Of a DNA stretch of 64,000 bases, positions 43,527 through 54,600 are shown piece by piece. The notes under the pieces were generated by a model. That model did not search any database. It was not told the DNA's origin and saw only the letters and a list, made by a program, of their open reading frames with translations. Origin of the DNA: Rugalucina vietnamica (lineage: Eukaryota; Mollusca; Bivalvia; Lucinida; Lucinidae); contig OZ024884.1 of assembly GCA_964017185.1 (NCBI GenBank), forward strand, positions 19,190,048 to 19,254,047, given 5' to 3'. The position numbers were made by a program, and so were the translations under genes. Each line of letters begins with the position of its first letter. Position 1 is the first letter of the stretch.

Positions 43527-43718
43527 TGTGATACATAATTTATTCAGAGCAGTATACAGTGGTTTCCTGTTTTACTACTCGTGATACATTATTTATTCAG
43601 AGCAGTATACAATGGATACTTGTGATACAAAATGTATTCAGAGCAGTATACAATGGTTTCCTGTTATATACTTGTGATACATTATTTATTCAGAGCAGTA
43701 TACAATGTTTTTCCTGTT
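43527..43718 (+). repeat. Tandem repeat, four units of 41-52 bp
   Basis: tgtgatacattatttattca-gagcagtatacaatg repeats near 43529, 43581, 43622 and 43674. The units differ mainly by the presence of ggtttcctgtt. Confidence 0.9.
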
Positions 43719-44127
43719 TTTCTATATACCATTTCACAATTCCGACAGTGATGGATGATTGTGCACACCATATATTGACATCGAGGGAACTTCATCCAGA
43801 TGAAACGCCTAATTACTGGTCTATGATGACCATATTTGGAAATTGTGCCAAAAAATTCATCTATGTGTGCCAAATCGGAAGATCACATAGCCTGATATAT
43901 GAGGGCAATGCTTTGGTACAAAAAGTTTTTATTTGTAACTGACAAAAGAGGAAACAAAAATGGGATGAATTCTGTCTGTTCACATCAAAGTTGGTTGGCT
44001 ACCATGTCTTTAAATGGTCAAAAGCCCAAATGGCTTGAATCCATTCAACTAATTTGTAACCATAGTGTGGCCTTGACCTTTTATGGTTTGGAGTCACTCT
44101 TTTGATACGTTGATACCAACTTTTATT
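43719..44127. other. AT-rich sequence, nothing recognised
   Basis: An open frame reading out of the tandem repeat lacks support as an exon. Confidence 0.35.
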
Positions 44128-44318
44128 TTTTTTTTATTTATCTCCCTTTCAAAAGTATTTTTAAGTTCATACGAGACAAGCCAATACGAGACAAGGTGGG
44201 ACGAAAATGGGAGTATCCTGAGAAAAACACCTGCAGCACACCCTCAAGCAGAATTATGTTTGTCGCACCGGTGCTATGTGCTGGGCTTGAACTCACACCA
44301 GATACAGCTGTGAGATGA
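44128..44318 (-). repeat. tRNA-derived SINE, family L copy 2
   Basis: Same body as 748-951: ttcatacgagacaagccaat, gacgaaaatgggagtatcct, aacacctgcagcacaccctc. Minus-strand B box in gagttcaagccc. A T run at 44130-44140 marks the tail. A short inner duplication (acgagacaag twice) is present. Confidence 0.55.
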
Positions 44319-44785
44319 TTGAATGATAAAATACAGTAAAGAGATCAGTGTGAGCCCTTTTGACCACTTGACCATGAGTGCATGTGGGTCTCTAAATTCA
44401 CATGACGGAATCTAGCTTTCACGACATAGAATCTAACTAAAAGACTATATTGACAATGTGTGACAGCTTTCTTATCATTGGGGAATGGTCTGAATCTGAA
44501 TCTGAATGGTTTACTGGTGACATGCCAAATTGACAATACCTACATTCTATGGTTGTAGAATTGTATAGTTGTTACTGAAACTCTTTTGCACTAAATGACA
44601 GCTTTGGTCTGACTGTAAAGCAGTACAGAAATGCAAATGACACATGATCAAATTTCCCAACAATGCAGAATTTTTAGGATGATATGATGAAAATCTGTAC
44701 TTGGCATACGACATCATGAAATGAGGGTTTAGCGAAATAGGAAAAGATTATTTTTTCTGATTGAGGTATAATTGTTTTGATATCA
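44319..44785. other. AT-rich sequence, nothing recognised
   Basis: No supported feature between the SINE and the foldback that follows. Confidence 0.35.
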
Positions 44786-45062
44786 GGGCCCAGTTGTTAT
44801 AACATAGTCAATGCCGACCTGCTACATTGTTTAAAACTAACGACGTCGTTAGTTAACGTTTCGTTAAAATTTCAAACATTAATATTGCAAATACACTGTT
44901 ATTTTTTGTTGAAAAAATGTGAGAATCTTTTGCACTGCAAAGGATTCTCACATTTTTTCAACAAAAAATAATATTGTATTTTTTACTTTTGCTGATATTT
45001 GCTTAACAAATTTATGTCTTAACGATATCGTTAAGCTAACGATGCTTTGAACAACTGGGTCC
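44786..45062. repeat. Foldback MITE with GGGCCCAGTTGTT ends
   Basis: The outer ends gggcccagttgtt and aacaactgggtcc pair. The inner perfect hairpin of about 31-bp arms (ttgttgaaaaaatgtgagaa / ttctcacattttttcaacaa) lies at 44903-44972. Between them are cgacgtcgttagttaacg and ttaacgatatcgttaagc palindromic blocks. Confidence 0.8.
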
Positions 45063-45858
45063 AGAATGCCTTTGCCTCAAAATAAGCTCAAAGCCTATGA
45101 TTACAAGTAATAGAGAAGAAAAAAAATAACGCAAAAAACAATTGATGGAGTAAAATTGTAATACAGTATTCGTTCGAATTAGCGCAAATGCTCCAATAAG
45201 TGCATACCATAGCAGTTTTGCATAAATATATGCATAAGGGCACACTGCCTGACTAGCATATTAGTATTTTTAAACCAATTTTACACATTAATAATGTATT
45301 AGACGCATTAAAACTTGTGTTAAATTATCAAAATTTATTTTGCGATGATTAAAACACTTGATAGACATCGCTATAAAATATAATGTGCGCTAATTAGAAC
45401 AATATTTTGTTACCTCAACTTTTAGTTATTTTGAAAAGTTAAGCGCACTGTGTGCTACTTAGAATGAAAGCAATAGATAAATCTCTTATATTAAGGTGTG
45501 TCAATTCTGATTGATACCCATGCTTTACTGGAGAATAGAACTTAAGAAGCTCTGGGTACATGTACTTCGCTGAGGCCAAAGTTTGAGTAAGTAGCCTGGG
45601 TCAGTCAGGATTTGAATTGAAACAAACAAACAGGAATTAAGGAACATTAGAGTTCAAAGTTGAGCAAAAATGGCCATACATATGTTCTGTTTTCTGTTTG
45701 CAAAATGTTTGCAGCGAAGTTCTATGACCTGCAGAACCATCAAGATTAATCCATCACAATGCTTTTTGTCAAAGAATCAATAAAATAGAGATGTGCATTA
45801 GTCTCGTAACTTTAGATAGAAATTCTTTATGATTGTTTGGTATAATCATACGTCTACA
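45063..45858. other. AT-rich sequence, nothing recognised
   Basis: No repeat or exon was recognised in this stretch. Confidence 0.35.
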
Positions 45859-46530
45859 TCTGATATAGAATCACAGCCCTGTCAGTTAGTTTTGGACAGA
45901 ATCCATGGCAATTCCAGGTTGAGGTCAGTATTGCTAGTTTCATTTAATTGAGAACTTTACTGGTATTTCTAGTTCCATTTGAGGGAGAATTTTAGCATGC
46001 ATATTAAGGAGTTTCAACATTCTGATATAGAATCACAGCCCTGTCAGTTAGTTTTGGACAGAATCCATGGCAATTCCAGGTTGAGGTCAGTATAGCTAGT
46101 TTCATTTAAGTGAGAACTTTAGTGGTATTACTAGTTCCATTTGAGGGAGAATTTAGCATGCTTATTAAAGAGTTTTAATGTACATCTGATATAGAATGAG
46201 AGCTATGTCAGTTCAAGTTTTGGGCCAGATCCATAAGGATTTCAGGTTTACATTTAAATGAGAAGATTACCAGTATTACTAGTTTCATTTGAGACGAACA
46301 TTAGTTCAAACACAACCTTTTTCAGTCTACATCTGATAGAAAATCATAGTCTGCTAAAATTTTAGACTGGATTCATGATGATTCTTTCTGGTTGGGATCA
46401 GTATAGTAAATTTCATTGAAGGGAGAAGCACCATAGTATTTCATGTTTCATTTATTGATAGCACAACCCTGTTACCAGTTTCATTTATTTAATAAATTAG
46501 CAACAATGTTACTATTGTAGTTTCATTGAA
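45859..46530 (+). repeat. Tandem array of about four 147-164-bp units
   Basis: Units start tctgatatagaatcacag-ccctgtcag at 45859 and 46021 (nearly identical), then diverged at about 46185 and 46332. Inner words: ttttggacagaatccatg, ctagtttcatt, agttccatttgagggagaa. Confidence 0.85.
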
Positions 46531-46696
46531 GTGTGGAATCAGAAGCAAGGCTTCATGTATTTAACATTGCCCTTGTCCAAACAGGCTGTGAGAAATAGAT
46601 GCACAAAAGATCCCTCTGAAATTCAAGAACTCAGTAAATCACTAATGATTTGGAAAATGTGATGCTACCCAACAAAATTTGTGAGCAAACAAATGA

Positions 46697-46746
46697 CAAA
46701 AAAAAAAACAACAAAAAGAAAAAAAAAAAAACAACAAAAAAAAACA
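46697..46746. repeat. A-rich low-complexity tract
   Basis: (A)n with caacaaaaa interruptions. Confidence 0.9.
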
Positions 46747-46852
46747 CATTTATCTCTCAGTTCCATGTATTTTCTGCTCAGTGGACTGTTCAGAAATTTT
46801 TAAGGTAACATATGTTTGTGACATTGCAACAGCACATTTATTGAACTGCTCT

Positions 46853-46990
46853 AGTACCGATAATTATAGCTTCCGGACGATTGAAGTAGACTTTCGTCAC
46901 AGATTTACTGTAATAAATATGAATTCATATGTATAATGGTAAACCTGTGACGTAAGTCTACTCCAATCGTTCGGGAGCTATACTTGTACC
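46853..46990. repeat. Foldback MITE of 138 bp
   Basis: Arms of about 55 bp: agtaccgataattatagctt-ccggacgattg and its imperfect complement ending cgttcgggagctatacttgtac. The apex is a tatgaattcata palindrome. Confidence 0.78.
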
Positions 46991-47551
46991 CAAATGTATT
47001 ACCCGTATGTAAGCCTCACATCAGCCAGCATAAACATGAAATTATCTCACATATTCATTTAATACAAGGCAATAAGCACCTTCTATTCTAGGCAACATCA
47101 GTGGCATTTATATCTATAATATTTCATTGAAACAGTTTGTAACCTGGTAACGGGTTCTATCCTATCAATCCTGTGTCATTGTCCGATTAAAAGGATAATG
47201 TTGCTGATTATCTGCTTTAAAAAAAAGCTTGTATTATTTTGTTTCATTTATGCCCGGCTTGTCATATATTGTTTTACATATGGACATTTGTATTACAAGA
47301 GGTTCATCTCATAAATTGCGAAAATTTTATTTCTCCAACAAGAGACCGAAAACAGTGCTGTGACATAGGCAATTTTCAATTACATAGAAATCATTTTGAG
47401 TTGTTTTGATAATAAATTTAGCCACACTTTAATCTTAACTTTTGCTGTTAAAACACTTCGAATGTGATCTTTTCGGGCTCATGCGCTTCTCCTTTATAAT
47501 TAATTGCCCTTTGCTAAGTTGTTTGTCAGTCAATGGCAAGAGAATTTGCAC
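46991..47551. other. AT-rich sequence, nothing recognised
   Basis: Plain sequence before the G2 element. Confidence 0.35.
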
Positions 47552-47554
47552 TTA

Positions 47555-48916
47555 AGCCTAGGTTACATTTGCCCCGATCATCGTACGATTTTCTCTACGA
47601 TTTTTAGACATCCTAGGAGATCGTGGGTTATGACGTATGTGTTAACAATTCATACGGGCATTGTGCGATTTTTTGATCTGCCATTTGTCGACGTTCTCAT
47701 ACAAAAACGCAAGGCGATCGTATGGCAGTCGTACGTCAGATAGTACGTAGATATCGTACGGATCCCGTGCGTTGTCCGTACGGAGTCCCTATACGTTTTG
47801 ATACAAAACGCTTTTGATACAAAACGCAAGGAGGCCGCATGGTAGTCGTAGGGTCTCCGCAGACTGTTAGTGGATATCGTACGGAGTCCCTTGGACTTTT
47901 GACTGATGCCTTGGTTACATTTGGCCTACGATTAGCTTGCGATGATCGTATGATGCCATTTTTTGAATTTTCGTGCAGCCTCCGCAGGGTGACCTTACGA
48001 TGTCCCTACGATTCTACGACTTCCTACGATCTCCGTAGCCTCTACAATCTTGTAATAGTCTGCACTATTACAAATTTTAAAATCGTAAGACTGTAGACAG
48101 TAGACACATTGTAGGGCATCATACGGGCACCATACAGATACCCTGCGAGATAATCGAGCGGTCACTGCACGATTTTTTTTATGATAATCTGGGAACAAAA
48201 AGCGTACAGCGATCGTAGGGAGGCCGCAAGGGGTCATGCCTAGTAGGTTGCATTTGCCCCGACCATTGTACGATTTTTCGGTCCGCGATTTCCCTACGAT
48301 TTTTTAAAAATCGAATGTGATCATGGGCAACGACGTAGGTGTTTACAATGCATACGGGCATCGTTCGATTTCTTGTTCTAGCTTTCTTCGATGTCCTGAG
48401 TCGGAACTGTTTGGAGATCGTAGGGAAATCAAAGGGCCTCCGCACACTTTAAGTTGAAATCGTACGGAGCCCGTGCGATGGCCGAGAGGAGTCCATACGA
48501 TTTCTTGCGGTTTCCCTACGATAGCTGTACGATGTTAGGTGTCTGTACGATTTTAATAAACTTGTGATATAACCGTACGGATGCCGCACGATCACCCTAA
48601 AGGTCTACGATTATCTTATCATTTTAGTCCCCAAATTATCATAAAACCGTGCGGTGACCGCACGATCATCGCAGGGTTTCCGTAAGTCGCCTGTACGATG
48701 ATGCTACCTATGACGTGTCTACGGGCTACGGTCTTACAATTTTTAAAATTTGTTAAAGTGCAGACTACTACAAAATCGTAGAGGCTAGGGATATCATAGG
48801 AAGCCGTAGAATCGTAGGGGCATTGTAGGGTCACCCTGCGGAGACCGCACGAAAATGCAAAAAATGGCATCGTACGATCATCGCAAGTGAATCGTATGGC
48901 AAATGTAACCTAGGCT
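47555..48916. mobile_element. Inverted-repeat element G2 with CTACGAT word interior; TTA duplication
   Basis: The ends AGCCTAGGTTACATTTGCC and the complement at 48916 are flanked by TTA (47552-47554, 48917-48919). The interior is dominated by cctacgatttt/cgtacgat/cgtagggaggccgc words, spaced mostly 9-12 bp. Two internal terminus-like starts, gccttggttacatttggcc (47909) and gcctagtaggttgcatttgc (48237), show that more than one element copy is fused. 48237-48916 looks like one complete 680-bp unit. 47909-48236 begins with the other end in inverted orientation. No transposase. Confidence 0.7.
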
Positions 48917-48919
48917 TTA

Positions 48920-49382
48920 CCTCTGGTAATATGGGAAATTGTGTCTGAGAGGCATGCCCAGAAACAGTGTTTAATTACAAGGGCAACTGACTCTCAATGA
49001 TCAAACAAAAACATTTCTGGAAACTTATTGTCTGGCCCTTACTATTGACTGAATTTTGCTCATTTCAACTGTGACAGTTTATAATGACAGAATTGCTAAA
49101 GAAGCTAATTCCTCTGAATCAGATAAATCTGATTACAAATTATTATTGCATGTAATTTTACTCTTTTTTTCATTTCATGATTATTCTGTAATAATGCCAA
49201 TAATAATTATGGATTAATGACTAAAATAGAATATAATGAAATTTATTCCCAGCTTTTATGATTGACCTGAATGTCATAATTTTAAAATGCTTATGGATAA
49301 GGCTACTTTATTAATGAACAAGTTTTTCTGTTCACAAACAGGTTCTATTTGGTATAATATGTAGCTTAAAGTTATATATAGC
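48920..49382. other. AT-rich sequence, nothing recognised
   Basis: Plain sequence after the G2 element. Confidence 0.35.
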
Positions 49383-49562
49383 ATTTTTCATGCTCAATTC
49401 ATTTAAGTAAAGTTTATCATTCACATCAATCTAAAAATTCCAATTATTATTGTGAACAATGATCATGGTGATGAGCAGGATTAATTGTTGACCAACAGTA
49501 AATTCAACAATTATGCTTGATTTTTTTTCATGCTTGATAGAGATGAGCATGAAAAAGTTTAA
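49383..49562. repeat. Family F foldback MITE, diverged copy
   Basis: tttttcatgctcaattcatt ... gatgagcatgaaaaagttta are the paired ends. Inside is atgagcaggattaattg. The centre is scrambled. Confidence 0.5.
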
Positions 49563-49630
49563 CCCGCTTATTAGCTACACAGTAACTGTTGTTGAGCAAT
49601 CTGTGCCTTCCTCCTTACACTATATAGCCA

Positions 49631-50080
49631 TGATTCTTACAGCAAAGATTCAGATGCAACATCACATGATGTGACAAAACAAAATATATTGATTAGAAGC
49701 CAGATTGATGGGGTTACAACCTACAGTGACTAGTTCATTGCCTTGCTGTCGGTAGCAGCCTAATTGATCCGGCTTCCAATCACTGCACTCCATTTGAGCC
49801 GCCTCGTGGGAAAACCAACAATGTGGTTTTTGAACAGGTCCTACACTAACCAGGCTGTACAAGCACAGAAGATGGCTAGAGACTGGAAATTTTGGATTTA
49901 GAATGTAGAGGAACTGTACTATCCTTGTAGCAAAAACAAAGGCGCTGATCAGCTTCGCAGTTACTGCGAAGCTGATCTGCGCCTTTGTTTTCGCATATGC
50001 AGATTGTTAGTTTTCCCATGAGGCGGCTCATTTTATGATGTTGCATCAAACTGTACTGTAAGAAATTTAGTTGCATCATA
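49631..50080. repeat. Family I foldback MITE, copy 2, split by family E copy 16
   Basis: The left end ttcttacagcaaagattcag-atgcaacatcacatg and the right end atgatgttgcatc...ctgtaagaaatttagttgca pair as in the intact copy at 57788-58047. Family E lies between them at 49795-50030. Confidence 0.7.
49795..50030 (+). repeat. Family E hairpin MITE, copy 16
   Basis: Forward copy with a perfect inner stem of mixed type (ttcgcagttactgcgaa). Ends tgagccgcctcgtgggaaaa and ttttcccatgaggcggctca match each other almost perfectly. Confidence 0.9.
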
Positions 50081-50337
50081 GGTATGCATGGTGCTCCTCA
50101 CATATTATGGATAGTCAGAAAATAGAACATTGTTACTATGGAAAGGATTTTATGTATGCAGACAGTCTGTCTTATTGAAATTTTCAAGGCAATATTAGCC
50201 ATTCCTCCCACACAAGCCATTTGTCATCTTTAAAACTTTGACAGTGAACTTTTAAATACTCATTTTGAACTTTGCAATTCTTAGAAATTGTTACTGCAAA
50301 GTCTGACTAATACCCTGTTTAGACAATATGCATCTTT

Positions 50338-51491
50338 ATACCCCCGGCATTTATGCCGACGCGTATATAGTTTTTTCGCTTTTCCGTTCATCCGTTCGTC
50401 CATTCGTATGTTCGTTCGTTTGTTAGTTCGTTTCTTCGTGCGTAATTCCGGAACATTCATAGAATTTATGTCAAAGTTTTGGTTAAAGTTTCTCTAGAGG
50501 TGTATATCTCATGAACCAATGGTCAGAAACTATTCATATTTGGACCATAGGTACCCTATAGGGTTTGCTTTGTTTCCATGAGTTCGGACCCCAGGGTCCA
50601 TGCCCAGGGGTAGGGCTAGAGGTCAAAATCTAGGTCACCTTTAAAATGTGCTGTTTACAATGTTAATGTTTCTTCTCTAAGTCCATATCTTATCAAACAA
50701 TCATAGGGATGTATTCTTATTTAGTTCATAGATACCCTATAGGGTTTGCTTTCATATTCAATTTCACCAAATCCTGGGGACCGTCCCCTGGGTGGGGCTA
50801 GAGGTCTAGGACACATTTATAATATGATAGATACCATGATAACTTTCCTGTAGTCTATTTTTTTGACATCCATTAAGTCTTGTCAGAAAGCATTCATACT
50901 TAGAACATTGGTACCGTGGGGCCCATGTGCGGGTCAAAATCTAGAACTTCTTTAAAAAATTGTATTTTCTGAACTTTTTTTTTTACTACCATATTTAGAA
51001 ATCATTCTCACTTGCACCATACATACTCTATATGGTTTGCCTTGCTCCTAATGACATTACACTCAAGGGTCCATGTCCAGGGTGGGGCTAGAGGTCAAGA
51101 TCTAGGATATCTAATTTTATTTTTTTTAATATTATTGAAGAATGACATTCTATTTTCCATCTAGGACCGAGGACCTGACCCTCAATGTCCGCGATCAAGT
51201 CCTAGATTGAGTATACAAGTCAGCTCTGTATACTGCTCTATAATAAATCTGTCATTCTACTACACTCCCCCCACCCCTCCCAATGGTTTTAGACAATGCT
51301 TTTTGCAAAAACAAATTTTTAAGATGTACTTGTTGGGGGGGGTGGGGGGTGGGCAGGGCTCTCTATATTTCGGGAATTGAAGTTCAATGTGTCAGTGTCA
51401 GTGAGCATGTCTTAGTCGGGGGCAGTGGTTTTAGGGGTGGGGTGGGGCTACCAGCCGGGGGTATACGTGCCTCTCAAGGGACTTTTTCTAG
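50338..51491 (+). mobile_element. Helentron-like non-autonomous element, family D
   Basis: The 5' end T^ATACCCCCGGCATTTATGCC-GACGCGTATATAG is palindromic. A (TTCG/TCCG)n microsatellite lies at about 50386-50440. A diverged core repeats tctctagaggtgtatatctc/tttggaccataggtacccta-style blocks with 'ggggctagaggtcaaaatct' (50608, 50785, 51085). The 3' end is gccgggggtatacgtgcctc-tcaagggactttttCTAG^TTT. It also carries a G-rich segment at 51336-51352 and 51417-51448. No helicase frame. Confidence 0.7.
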
Positions 51492-51564
51492 TTTCATTCT
51501 GTGGTATACATCTAATATTCAGACAACCAATGGTTCAGCCACCACTTTCTGACCAGGGCGCAAG

Positions 51565-51796
51565 GTTATAAAACTTTTTTCATGCTCAGCTCAGCTATAA
51601 AATTTTGACTGCTCATAAATGACAAAATAGCCCAAATAAATTCAAAATTCAGGTTTAGATCACCAATGCCTGTACAATTTAATTTATCCTGCTCATAAAT
51701 GTAAAAATGCCAACAATTTAATTTGGCATTTTAACATTTATGAGCAGGATAAATTTTAGTCTCAACTGAGCTGATCATGAAAAAGGTTTTATAACT
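51565..51796. repeat. Family F foldback MITE, copy 3
   Basis: Ends ggttataaaacttttttcat and atgaaaaaggttttataac. Central hairpin atcctgctcataaatg/catttatgagcaggat with an altered apex (caatttaatttgg). Confidence 0.82.
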
Positions 51797-51807
51797 TCAG
51801 GGCCAAT

Positions 51808-51905
51808 AGGATGGGGAGTAAATGTGTTTTGCCCATTTAGGACTTAACCAAAGTCTTCTTGACTTGGATTACATGTATGACCACTAGGCCATTGCAGTTC
51901 CCTTG
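51808..51905 (-). repeat. Degraded SINE (family S), reverse
   Basis: On the minus strand: A-box-like atggcctagtggtcatac, then tttggttaagtcc and cacatttactcccc, in the SINE order. Confidence 0.45.
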
Positions 51906-53239
51906 AATGGTTTGGTTTTCGAGTATATTGTAATATACAAACTGGAAAGGTCGTGTCACAGACAGGTTTTACAGTATGCCGACGCACAGTACAATTTGTT
52001 ATAATTGAGAAATTATCAAACAGAAAGTACTTTAAGCTGAAACAAAGAGAATTAGATCATTTTACTTCATTCATTTCAATTAGTCATATTATGTTTTTCC
52101 AAAGCCTAATTATCGCTTAATATCAAAATAAAAACAGTTGATAAAAGTAAGACAAACTTGTATTGTTTTCACTTTTTCCCCTGACTTTTGCTGCTCAAAA
52201 TGTCTACAATTTCAGTACTTTAAACTGTATATAGAAAACCATTTGAAGTTAATATCCTCGAAAGCTTAGTAAGGCAACATGTGGGCTATGAAAATGGAAA
52301 TATGCAGGATGCAATTTGCAAGAAAATCTGCCTTGCTCGTATCTAAACAAAGTGATATGAGTATTTTGAAGCTTGAAATTGTATGTGAAAATTATCACAA
52401 AGTACTCAGGTAGGTGCCCTAAGAGTGACTACGTAGAGGATCTGCATTGTATTCGTTACATATTTGTTTTTTACTATCTGTAAAACTGCATAAGCAACTT
52501 TTATGAAGCAGCGTCAATACTTGCACTACCTATTTTCCGCCACAGCTTGACTTTCCCTTTTCATTCAGATTTATATTTATATCGAGACTTTAATGCTGCA
52601 ACATTTGGTGCTTGTATTGTTTTCATAGAAATTTGCACTTAAAAGCAGGAAAAGCGGAGAACATAAATATTAATCATAGTAATACTAAAAGAGAGAATAT
52701 TATTGTCATTTGCACTTGAGCAATTAGCACTACAATATTTTCCACATAAAATGCAAATGTGTCACTTCCTTATTTAATTTACATCCTGACATTAAGAACA
52801 AAACAACAGTCCTGCAAATTGCTGAATGTCCTTCTTGCACTCTGATATTCATGAGTGCCTTTTGTTGGTAATGATGGCTTTTTATATTTTGCTTAGTCTG
52901 AAAATGTTCCTCAATAAAATCAAAATAGTTTTGTGTATCTTTTAACAGCGCTTAAAAAGTATGGTCAGCAGAATGATGATTTGATCGACGCGATGAAAAA
53001 GAAAATGTTGAACCTACAGAAACAATTGTGTATAGTTCGATTTTGACCTCAGACATGTCAAAAGACCGACGGTTCTACTTAGTAGCACGTGAAGGGATAT
53101 TCAGATTGTAACAGCACAAATAATTACTGTACGTGCAACCAAAGTGTGACGGAAAACGAGGCATTTCAAACTTGATAAACCTTTCAGGTGCTACTTCATG
53201 GACAGTCGATCTTTTGACATGTCTGAGGTCGAAATCTAG
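51906..53239. other. AT-rich sequence, nothing recognised
   Basis: No repeat or exon was recognised over this 1.3-kb stretch. Confidence 0.4.
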
Positions 53240-53281
53240 CTGGATTGATCTATGTCTTGTAGGGTTTTTAATAAAAAAAAA
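53240..53281 (+). repeat. 42-bp direct repeat, left copy
   Basis: tggattgatctatgtcttgt-agggtttttaat plus an A run. Matches 53530-53571 with two differences. Each copy directly precedes a family E element. Confidence 0.9.
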
Positions 53282-53283
53282 AT

Positions 53284-53519
53284 TGAGCCCCGTCAGGAGA
53301 AAATCAACAATGTGGTTTCTGAATATGTCCGACACAAACTGAGCTGTACAAGCACAGAAGATGGTTAGAGGCTGGAAATTTCGGATTTAAGAAGTAGAGG
53401 AATTGTACTAGCCATGTAGCGAAAACAAAGGTGCTGATCAGCTTTGCAGTCACTGCGAAGCTGATCTGCGCCTTTGTTTTCGCCTATGCAGATTGTTGGT
53501 TTTCCCATGAGGTGGCTCA
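53284..53519 (+). repeat. Family E hairpin MITE, copy 17
   Basis: Forward copy. Stem tttgcagtcactgcgaa. Ends tgagccccgtcaggagaaaa and ttttcccatgaggtggctca. Confidence 0.85.
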
Positions 53520-53529
53520 AATAACAAAA

Positions 53530-53571
53530 TGGATTGATCTACGTCTTGTAGCGTTTTTAATAAAAAAAAAA
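53530..53571 (+). repeat. 42-bp direct repeat, right copy
   Basis: tggattgatctacgtcttgt-agcgtttttaat plus an A run. Partner of 53240-53281. Confidence 0.9.
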
Positions 53572-53572
53572 A

Positions 53573-53787
53573 GAGTGGCCGCATAAGAAACAAACAACAT
53601 GCCTAGGCCGAACCAAAGGCGCAGATCAGCTGTGCAGTAACTTTGTTTTCGCTAAACATAGAAAACATTTCCTCTTCTTCTTAAATCTGAAATTTCAAGC
53701 TTCTAGCCATCTTCTATGCTGGTACAGCTTGTTTGGCATTGGACCTGGTCGGAAACCAAAATTTCTGGTTTTCTTATCAAAGGCTCA
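53573..53787 (-). repeat. Family E hairpin MITE, copy 18 (hairpin shortened)
   Basis: Reversed copy in which the right arm of the stem is deleted (cagctgtgcagtaac, then tttgttttcgc). Confidence 0.8.
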
Positions 53788-53833
53788 AACAGTCATTTGA
53801 AATCATGATGAATTGTTTTGCATTAATTCTTTG

Positions 53834-54040
53834 ATGAGATGTGACATGAGAATGCTGGTCTTTGGGGTTTGTTGCCAATGTTTAACACAAACGGAGCTCA
53901 GCCTCAAGGTACAGCTATAATGCATTTAGAAAGTAGAGGAATTATCATACTGACATAGTAAAAAGAACTTAAGGTGCTGATTAGCAGATACTGGGTGGAA
54001 GCAGATCTCTGTCAAAGTTCCTGCATATCCAAAACCTTAA
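53834..54040 (+). repeat. Family E, strongly degraded copy 19
   Basis: Recognisable by atgagatgtgacatgagaa, ctggtctttggggtttg, gaaagtagaggaatta and aggtgctgattagc. The hairpin is lost. Confidence 0.5.
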
Positions 54041-54344
54041 GTGTGTTTCCTAGAGTCTGATGATGGTTTTTCACAGATATTTTGCAACTATTTAAATGTA
54101 GAAGAAATTTTTTATTGGCACAATTGAGCATTTATATTGTCACAAAATGCGCAGCAAAAAGTTTGAAAATCGGTTGGCAAAATTTAATAAAAAAGTTCTG
54201 ATCAAAACCATTTTTGAATATTGATTTTCTTTACAAAAATCTCATGCAATGAAAATATTTTCCTGCAAAAATTTTAAATTTTTACCAATTTGTCAAGATT
54301 GCCCAAAGTTACTATAGAATAACACATATAACTTACCCATTAAC

Positions 54345-54600
54345 ATTAAGTTGCCCATGCAATATAAGAGACTTTTTTCAGTTGAAAAAAAAAAAAAAAA
54401 GAAAATTCCAAGAGAAAAATTTTGATATTTTTCTTATTTTTGCTCAATCGAGGCAGTTCTAACGAGTACCAACAATCTATGTTTTGGAGCAAAAATAAGA
54501 AAGCTATACCCCTGCATACCCCAGTTTTGCTATATAAAAGTAGGGTTCAAAGGGCTATACATTAATTACACGGACATGTTTTCGTGATGTCAAGTAAAAT
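54345..54600 (+). repeat. Family A MITE, copy 8 (left arm truncated)
   Basis: cccatgcaatataagagac, poly-A at 54386-54402, tttcttatttttgctc. It then jumps directly to cgaggcagttctaacgag, so half of the main hairpin is deleted. The second hairpin (ctatacccctgcatacccc...gggttcaaagggctatac) is kept. Confidence 0.75.

Noticed and set aside
25744..46332. Recurring 147-bp period (minisatellite higher-order unit, family C core, last step of the 45.9-kb array) as a nucleosome-related signal
   Set aside because: Only three coincidences among many tandem periods that also include 96, 123, 162, 186, 189 and 455 bp.
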